NCBI GenBank assembly: GCA_034509425.1
Contig: JAVTVJ010000072.1
Span: forward strand, 2,046,001-2,110,000
Origin: Eopsaltria australis
Lineage: Eukaryota > Chordata > Aves > Passeriformes > Petroicidae
Length of the DNA: 64,000 bases
Reading direction: 5' to 3'
Below the pieces are notes generated by a model. It was not told the DNA's origin, ran no database searches, and saw only the letters and a list, made by a program, of their open reading frames with translations. A program made the position numbers and the translations under genes. Numbering within the stretch: position 1 is the first letter of the stretch; every line of letters begins with the position of its first letter. Shown here piece by piece: positions 55,177-64,000 of the stretch.

Positions 55177-55580
55177 GTTTACAGTCTTTTCAGTGGAAAT
55201 AAAGTAAACACTTTGAGGAAAAAGTGGAAGTGCCCGCACCAAAAAAAGTTTTGACAAGTTCAAGAAACTGAAAAGCTAAAGGAGAAAAAAATACTGTACT
55301 TTTTTTTCATAGTGATCTTCTTAGATGTTGGATGTAAGTAAAAGAAAATTAAACATTCAGGAATAAAATTACGTTTGCAGTTGATTGTCCAATGAATACA
55401 TTTACCATGCCCTTGAAATAACAGCATCTTTTCTTTTCCTCCATAATGTGGTAGTGTTTCTTCAATCAGCTTCATGTTAGAAAACTAACAGGTACAAACT
55501 TTAATTAAATGCTTACTCAACAGTTAAACCCTACATTCAGTCATATATGTTAAAAAATAAAATTAATTTTTGTTATCTAG

Positions 55581-55712
55581 CAAGTGCCCCAGCCTCACCT
55601 CGGGAAATGATCAGCCTAAAAGAAAGAAAAACAGACTATGAATCAACTGGAACTAATGCCACTTACCATGGAAATAAGGGAGAACACACTTCTAGGAAAG
55701 ACACCATGACAG
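55581..55712 (+). CDS. CTNND2: CTNND2 exon: C-terminal tail (132 nt, symmetric)
   Basis: Two bases (CA) complete the Ala codon begun in the previous exon. Then 43 codons read [43 protein letters not shown], and the exon ends with one base (G) before donor GTGAGA. It is a basic, Ser/Thr-rich, probably disordered part of the delta-catenin tail. Both flanking introns are phase 1 and 132 is divisible by three, so skipping would keep the frame. Differences from the remembered human sequence are few (ESTGTN for ECTGSN, GNKGEH for GAKGEH, DTMT for DAMT), which fits a bird orthologue under constraint. Confidence 0.97.
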
Positions 55713-58700
55713 GTGAGATTTTGCTTGCATAGCATATATAAAAACCAGCGGTGATAAAACGCAGATTTTGTAGGATTGGCTTGCTGCACTGTGGAAAAGT
55801 CAGCCTGCTTTTGTGAATTCCCAAGTCTTAGCCACCTTGAGCAATACATCTGAAGATATATTTGAATGAATACAGCACCATGTGAAGATGATTTCTGGAC
55901 ACCATGGTTCTTCACAGAAGAAAGGCTCTGAATCCAATTTTGCATGTCTTTTTCAATTTTACATTTGTTAACATTTAAGAAGGAAGTTGGTTGATCACTT
56001 TGAATTAACTGGCAAATTTAAGCATGTGCAGTGATCCCTAACATAAGTCTTTTGCAGGGAATGCTCTCCAGGATCAGTTAACTTATTTTGCATGTCAGTA
56101 TTCATAGGAAATCTGTGGCTGTTTGTAAAGTGTATCCATGTTACTTTCTCAGCTGGGTTGATTTAAATGCAGTGATTTTCTCTGTATGTTGTGGCATCTG
56201 TTACAGGTTTCTTTGAAGGCCTCTCTTCCCCAGTGAGCTCATTAATCTCTTAGCATCTCAGTAATTAGAAGATTTTGAGTGGTTTGCCCAGTGCTATACC
56301 TCTCCATGAATTCTCTTGCAAAATACATGTTGTTCTCCATCACCATTGTACAGGCTCATATAACCATTATGGAACTTTTTGTTACATTTATATAGTGCCA
56401 AGCATCAGAATCTCCTTCAAATGCTGCCTCAGAGCAGACAAAAAAATCACAGTGAGAAGTCTGAAAGCCTGTTACCTTCTCCCATGCCCTCTGTAGAGGT
56501 CTTGCTCAGAGGCAGACTGAGTTGCTCAGCAGGAATGTGGTGACTCAGCATCTGTCTGTCCATAACATCCATCTTTCAAGACTGCATTCAGGATATGAAG
56601 ATACTCACACTGTATCTACTATGTTATATGTGATTATGTAATCAAAACCTAAAGACCAGCCTTAGAACTTGTGTGAAAATGCAATATGGAACATTAATGA
56701 GCCTGAAGATGAAAATCTGAAGAGAAGAATGACGGTCAAGGGCATTTGGAAACTACAGAAATGAGGAGTGTCCTGAACGATTTCTGTGGGGTACTTTGGG
56801 AGAGTGCAGAAGATTCAGTCAAGGTACTGCATTTTATGTGTCTCTAATGTTTTGAGTGTTTCATAGTCACTGCACGAGGGGGTTCTCTAAAACAATTCAG
56901 TGGCCCTTCCATGGCTGATTGTGAAGGACAGGACTGAAGTTTTTTTCAGCCATTTGTCAAAGAGCTGGGAAGTGTGAACCTCAGAAATAGGAGCATCAGG
57001 CTGAAAAGGAAAAGGCAGAAACAGTAGTATTTTATTCTAGCTGTATCAGTAAATTCAGACTAGCAAATTATCTCAGAAAGTTCACCAAAATACAGTGTCT
57101 TCATGCTGAAAATCTGTCCTCTTGCAGACAGTCTTGTCTTTCTCCACATGTTAAAAAAATGGGCGTTTCTTTTTCCACAACGCTTTTCATTGTCTTTTTT
57201 ACTGTGGTGTTTTTCTTCTCTCATTCCTGCCTACCTTATTTCTTCTCTCTTGCAATATAATTTTCAGATTTTGAGGTTTATACTGCCTCAGCAACCTTTG
57301 CTCCACTTTGATTTTTGCATTGTGTTTTCCTCTAAAACTGTCTTGTATTTTGTCTATTTCTATTGATTATTTGAGTGGGCTTTTAGTAAGGAAACTTGAA
57401 ACTCTCAGCATCATGCTCAGCTATCAACTGTCTTTCCAGTTCCTGAGCTCAGTGAGGGGAAAAAAATCAAACAAATTCAAATCAAAAAGTGTAATAATAT
57501 TTCACAATCTTACTTGACTAATGTACATATAAATATGGAATTAACAAGTAACTTTCTCTCTTTCAGATCACCAAATCTCTGCACGTTTGGTCTAAGCTCA
57601 AATTAAGCACCATTATAAGGAAAAAAGAAAATGACAGAAGGAGTTTTGCTCGTCAACATTCAACATGGAATTTGTGTAACATAATTGTAGCTCATGAAAT
57701 AATAAATATTTGATTTAAAAAACATATAAAATCAGTATCTGTGACTTTGTGAGACATTTTGACTTTACTCACAACTTTAATACAAGTTCATGTAGCAAGT
57801 TTCTTGTGATGCCTGTGTTTCATTTTGTGCATCAGGCAGTGCATTGCAGCCGATACATCCACATGGATGGGACTTAGATGAATGTTTTCTCAGGTTCCAC
57901 CTGGCATACACATATTTTGATCTGCTGTTCTACTTTTGTGCCAAGCTGATGGATTACACAAAGTTTTCTTTGACTTAGGGATTTTACACAGAGTGTAGAG
58001 CCACAGCTGTGTAGTCCCAATTTATCCATTACTATCTCGGTGCTCTTCTCGAAAGCTCTTCTCAGTTTATAGTTGACAAATTTTATGACCTTTAGGCTGG
58101 GACTGAAATGAAGGCTCTTTGATGGATTTTCAAAGTAGGAATGCTGGCTTTCTGCCATCCTGAGGATTTGTCGGGAAACCTCTGGGGAGAATGGAGAATC
58201 TATGAAGTAAACAGTTTGGCTGAAGATGATAACTTACATTGATTTCACAAGGATAGCTAAAAAAATAGAGGCACAGTATCAAAGTTCTCATTGCCCTCTT
58301 CACAGGTTTATGATGCCTTTTATATTTACTGTCCATTTTCTCTTTTCTGTAGAAAATGATAACCAATAATAAAATTTTGTCACCTGAAGTATATTTTTAA
58401 GACAAAAACTATTATATTCAGTTTAAGAAAATGGGAACTGTAAGTGCACATGATAATGTTATTTATGCCATGGTGTTTTTCTTTAGAACAAGGAAGACAA
58501 GGTTCCCAGCATGGTAATCCTTCTTTGAGATCTCTTTTACTTTCTTAGCTCCCTCGCTGAACTAATATGTAAATCATAGTCTACACACTGTGTCTTCTCT
58601 TTTAGCAGCAGAAAAAAACTTCTGATTGATATATTTTTCCTTTGGTTGCAAAGCATCAATCATCAGTACTTTTGTTATTTACTGGCAAGCCTATACATAT

Positions 58701-58747
58701 TCAGAACACAAAAAAAACCCACCATCAGGTGTTACAGGTGCTCAGGC

Positions 58748-58788
<41 letters not shown>
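58748..58788. repeat. (TTA)n microsatellite
   Basis: About 13 uninterrupted TTA units. On the + strand one frame gives a poly-Leu run inside a spurious ORF at 58646-58870. Its purity suggests it is polymorphic in length. Confidence 0.97.
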
Positions 58789-61700
58789 GCTTTTAGAAAC
58801 TGTAATGCACTGTAATTTTTTCTCACGCCCTTACCTCATTTATCACTGTGCAAGAAGGTGGCAGTGGTAGTGGCAGGTAATGATCTCTGTTACCTAAGAG
58901 TTGTGAGGTACAGAAGCATTTTCCTTTACTGTCTTGAACTAATTTTTTTAAATGGAGACCTGCTGCTTATAGAAGAAAAAGCAGGTTGCACAATAGCAGA
59001 TGAGGATGACTACCTGTCCATCTGGCCTGTCCTTTCTTATCAGTTTGTGTTCCTGAGGGCAAAAGGCTAGCATTTTGTGACTCCAAAGTTTCTGTAAATG
59101 TGTTCAGAATAAGTACTTCCAAGATCTGAAAGCCAAATGTTAAACAGTGAATCGAGGGACTGGGAGAAATGGGGATAAATTTGGTCAATGTCATCTTTGT
59201 CACGTTAACTACTGAGTAAAATAATTTTCAATTTTTGTCAACTTTAAAGAAAACTTCTATGGAGAACTATGTGATTTCTTTTTAACCAGTATCACCTAGA
59301 AGACTGAACAGAAAGGAGAAAGAAAGGTATTTTTCTATAATTTCCTTTATGCAATTGAACCACGAAGTACTGCAGGTTGGTCATAGTATTCATTTTAGAA
59401 TGCTCACAATTTTGCCTACCAGAAAGTGCCTCTTCAGTATTATCATATACTGATGTTCAGAGACTGCATAAAATATAAACACACTGATCACGCCTCTATT
59501 AATTTAATTTTCAGCTAGTTCTCGCATATCTATGAAGAAATGTGGCTGCAGAAATATCTCTGTCTCTTACTCCTTTCACTCCTTTCCCTTCTCTTACCAT
59601 TTTTATTTAAAAAAAATATTTCATTGACTTCTCTTTCTGTCTGCTTTACAATTTTATTATGATGGTACATATATAATATTACCAGGAAGAATCAGATACT
59701 AACCACGCAATATCTGTCCACTCATCTAACTCATTCTCTCCTTTTTTTATATTTGCCCTCTGCTTTTGGGCAGCAAGAGTCACCTGCTCACTGAAGAATG
59801 GCAGAGTGGGAATGGAGTTCCCAGGGATGCTGCCTGCATGGAGCAGGGCTGCATCCATTGGTAGCAGCTACATTGCTTGACTTTTATTTCCTCCAGAATC
59901 AGAATTGCCTCAACCTCCAAGCTTGCCTAAGCTAAGATTTCTTATTCTTCAACTCTTGGCATTTATTTTCAAGCATTTTATGTCTCATTGTTTTTATTGC
60001 ATTAAGAAAAGATTACTAGGGGTTTGAGGGTTTTTTTTTCATTTTAAACTTGTGAATTTGTATCCCCATCACTGCAGTGAAATCAGCAACACAGAGCTTG
60101 CAACTATTTTCATAAGCTGAAACGATCCATTTTCCGTTGCGGAATATGTGATCCAGGAGACCATAAAACTTCAATCTGGTATGTGGCATTTGTGAACACA
60201 TCAGTGCAAATGTCACAGAAGTGCACTGGACAGCTACACACCAACTCTAAACTATGTCTAGGTTATAATGGTCATGGCTATTAGCAGCACATATGTACCA
60301 CATGCCTTTTTATATATCTGTATGGAAAGGTCATGACCTCCCTCTTAATGTCTGTCTGATTGCCTGAAGGTACAACATATGAATTAGCATGTGTCCAGTT
60401 TGCTATTTTTCATCAGATTCTTCATAATATCCTCGGATGTTGCACCTTATGCCAGTCTTATACTCTTGGGATCAAACCACCATGGACAACATTGACCTGT
60501 CTGAACTCAGTATGTTCAGTCATGTCTGACTAGAAGCTCGCATGCATGAAACTTCAAACCCACTTTTCTTGGCACATATATTCATAGAAACAAAATGGTT
60601 ACAAGAAGTTCTTCCACCATCTGTGACAGTCCAATACATTGAATGTCACTTCAATGTTTTTTCAAGAACTAGGACTTCACAAAATGGATATCTGAAACAC
60701 TGAGTATCTAAAGAGAAATTTGTATAACAAAATTTCATATGTCATTTAGTGGGGCAAGCAAGAAAATCAGAAAAACAGCATTAAAAAGATGATATCAAGG
60801 AAAGATCTCACAGTTGCACTACTCAGAGTTGTTATGAGATGCACCCTAAAGGGCAATGCTGATGCAAACTCCTCTAATACTAAAGACTCATCAGGAGGGA
60901 TATTTCAAACACTACAGCAGAGGCTGCAGCTGGAATATAAAGAAACCCACTGAAATAACAGTTAAGTCTCAAAAATCCCTGAAGTGACAAATGGTAACCT
61001 GAACAGTGAGAACCTCTGCAGATTAACTAACACTAGCATCTATGACCAAAGAAAACTGCTCAAACACTACTTTCATCGTTTCACCTGTTTCTATCTGTTA
61101 CAGCCTATTGGCATACAGGTAGAGTTAAGAGTATCTTCCACTTGAGCCCAACCAGCATCTCTCACTAGAGTTCATGTTCTTGCCACCTTAAAAAATAAAG
61201 GTCATGCTGCCCTTGGAGACCTCTAGGGCTCTTGTCCGTTTCCTACACAGGACTCTGCACTTTCTTAGTAATTGCATCCACCTCTTCAAGAAACAAGAGG
61301 GGTTTCACCCCTATCAGTTAATGGTTATGAAGTGAAAAGTCTCTTTTTCCAGCTCCTAGAGCTCATCAACTCACCATATAAGCCCTGTCTTTATCCTGTT
61401 TTCACAAACATGCTGCAGATCTTTCAGAACACCATGTGAGACCTGTAAAGCAGCAACATGGACCAGTGCATCAAACTGGCAAACATTATACCCTCAGCAT
61501 GGAACCCATGGCAGATGTGAAGATCAGAATTGGTGTATTCCAGTCAACTTTGGCTGAAGGCCATGCCATTCCTTTCTCCACAAAGTGTGCAGTCGTGGGA
61601 GGAAAGGTAGAGGTAGTTTTACGTGCAGGGGTCCATGCTTGCACATTGCCAAAGGAAGAAAGAGTGCTTACATCTTCAGTAATGTGGTTCTTCCTAGTGA

Positions 61701-62043
61701 TGTGACTAGCATGTGTCCCATATCCAGCTTTCAGCTCAGATGCTCAGCACTTGCCCTCACGGGGTTTGAGTTGTGGAAGTATTAAAAGCCACCCTTGATG
61801 CCTCCAGGTTTTACACCATTGCACAGAGACCCGAGAGAAGTCGCGAGCCACATGTTTCAGTTCCACTGATGACTGGTTCACAACTACTCAATTTTTACTT
61901 TCAGGCCTGTTCTTTTATAGTAAGAGTCCTCATAGCAGCATCCAATCATTGGTTAGAATATCTGGAAAGTTATAATGCATGAAAAGTGTGCAGCAGCCAC
62001 ACAAAATGCTACCTTCATAGTCTTCCAAGTATGAGAGGTAACT

Positions 62044-62088
62044 ACATATATGATATATATATGTATATACATATATATACATATAACA
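62044..62088. repeat. (TA)n/(CATA)n microsatellite
   Basis: Alternating AT and CATATA units over about 45 bases, with 'atgagaggtaac' phrases on both sides (about 62031 and 62088). The flanking repeat suggests the block was duplicated together with its edge. Confidence 0.85.
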
Positions 62089-62738
62089 TGAGAGGTAACC
62101 TACCGGCAAACTAAGCTTCAGCTGCATTGCCAAATCAGAGGGATCAGTGGAGTTAGCTTTGCAAGGAAAATCCTTTGCTCTTTATTTCGGGTTTTTTTGG
62201 ATGGAGTTGGAAGTAAATTTTTGTAAGGCTGTGTATTATCTTCCTTGTATTTAGAACTACTTCCAGTTTTAAAGTCATAGTTCAGTTTTGTGTGTGCATT
62301 TGAATAATAGGACATCTGAGAAGAAAGTGACAGCAGTGACAGCAGTCGTGGATTTGAGACTATCTTGGCCAGACCCCTTCAGTATGACTACATAATACTT
62401 TTTGCATAGCTTCTTTTTCACTTATATTTGATCGGTTTTTGTTTGAATAATTTCATGATAAAGCAAAATGATTGTAGGATTAGTAATCCACATTGTCCAA
62501 CTGAAGTGAAATAACCGAAATGTTACATAATCTCAATATTTACAACTGTCATTTGTTAAATGTGCTACATAATCCCATCTATAACCTGAAATTTGTTATT
62601 GAATGCTAGCTTTATATGAAATTATTTTATTGATTCAGGTAAGAAGTGCACAAGATTGTTATGAACATGACATAGAGCCTGTTACCATTAATAAATGTAT
62701 ACCAAGGAGATGTATGCACACCAGAGCAAAGATGATGA

Positions 62739-64000
<1,262 letters not shown>

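Larger units (their letters stand above)
51513..55580 (+). other. CTNND2: CTNND2 intron (4.1 kb, phase 1)
   Basis: The intron begins GTAAGG and ends ...tgttatctag. It contains a very old CR1 copy (about 52640-53775) and a 12-bp-arm hairpin at 55147-55176. The rest has only short ORFs without recognisable homology. Confidence 0.93.

Overview
This is vertebrate nuclear DNA, almost certainly from a bird. It is AT-rich, non-coding over about 97% of its length, and its recognisable interspersed repeats are nearly all CR1 LINE fragments of the avian type, plus one probable avian endogenous-retrovirus LTR. No bacterial, organellar, CRISPR or tRNA-like features are seen. The species cannot be fixed from the sequence.

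The gene is CTNND2 (delta-catenin, NPRAP) on the + strand. Five consecutive internal coding exons lie at 29387-29597, 32894-32978, 51386-51512, 55581-55712 and 62899-62972. Their AG/GT borders and codon phases fit exactly, giving 629 nt of joined reading frame without a stop. They encode the end of the armadillo-repeat domain and much of the C-terminal tail. The exon before them is not in the window, so positions 1-29386 are read as the 3' part of an intron of at least 29 kb. The last coding exon, which carries the PDZ-binding C-terminus, lies beyond 64000.

Layout: 1-29386, upstream intron, holding CR1 fragments (about 437-515, 6174-7185, 7536-7752, 13655-13735, 15632-16132, 28603-28665), an LTR (about 3885-4345), a decayed intron-free copy of the TJP1 (ZO-1) C-terminus (10992-12178), and a degenerate telomere-like G-rich tract (about 14805-15550). 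29387-62972, the five exons and four introns of 3.3, 18.4, 4.1 and 7.2 kb, with CR1 pieces at 41301-41440 and about 52640-53775. 62973-64000, start of the next intron.

The most unusual items are the TJP1 retrocopy, because processed mRNA copies are scarce in birds, and the interstitial telomere-like tract about 2.6 kb downstream of it. Several perfect inverted repeats, a few long but unrecognised intronic ORFs and some stretches that look like conserved non-coding sequence are listed as weaker leads. I found no convincing new biological system beyond these.
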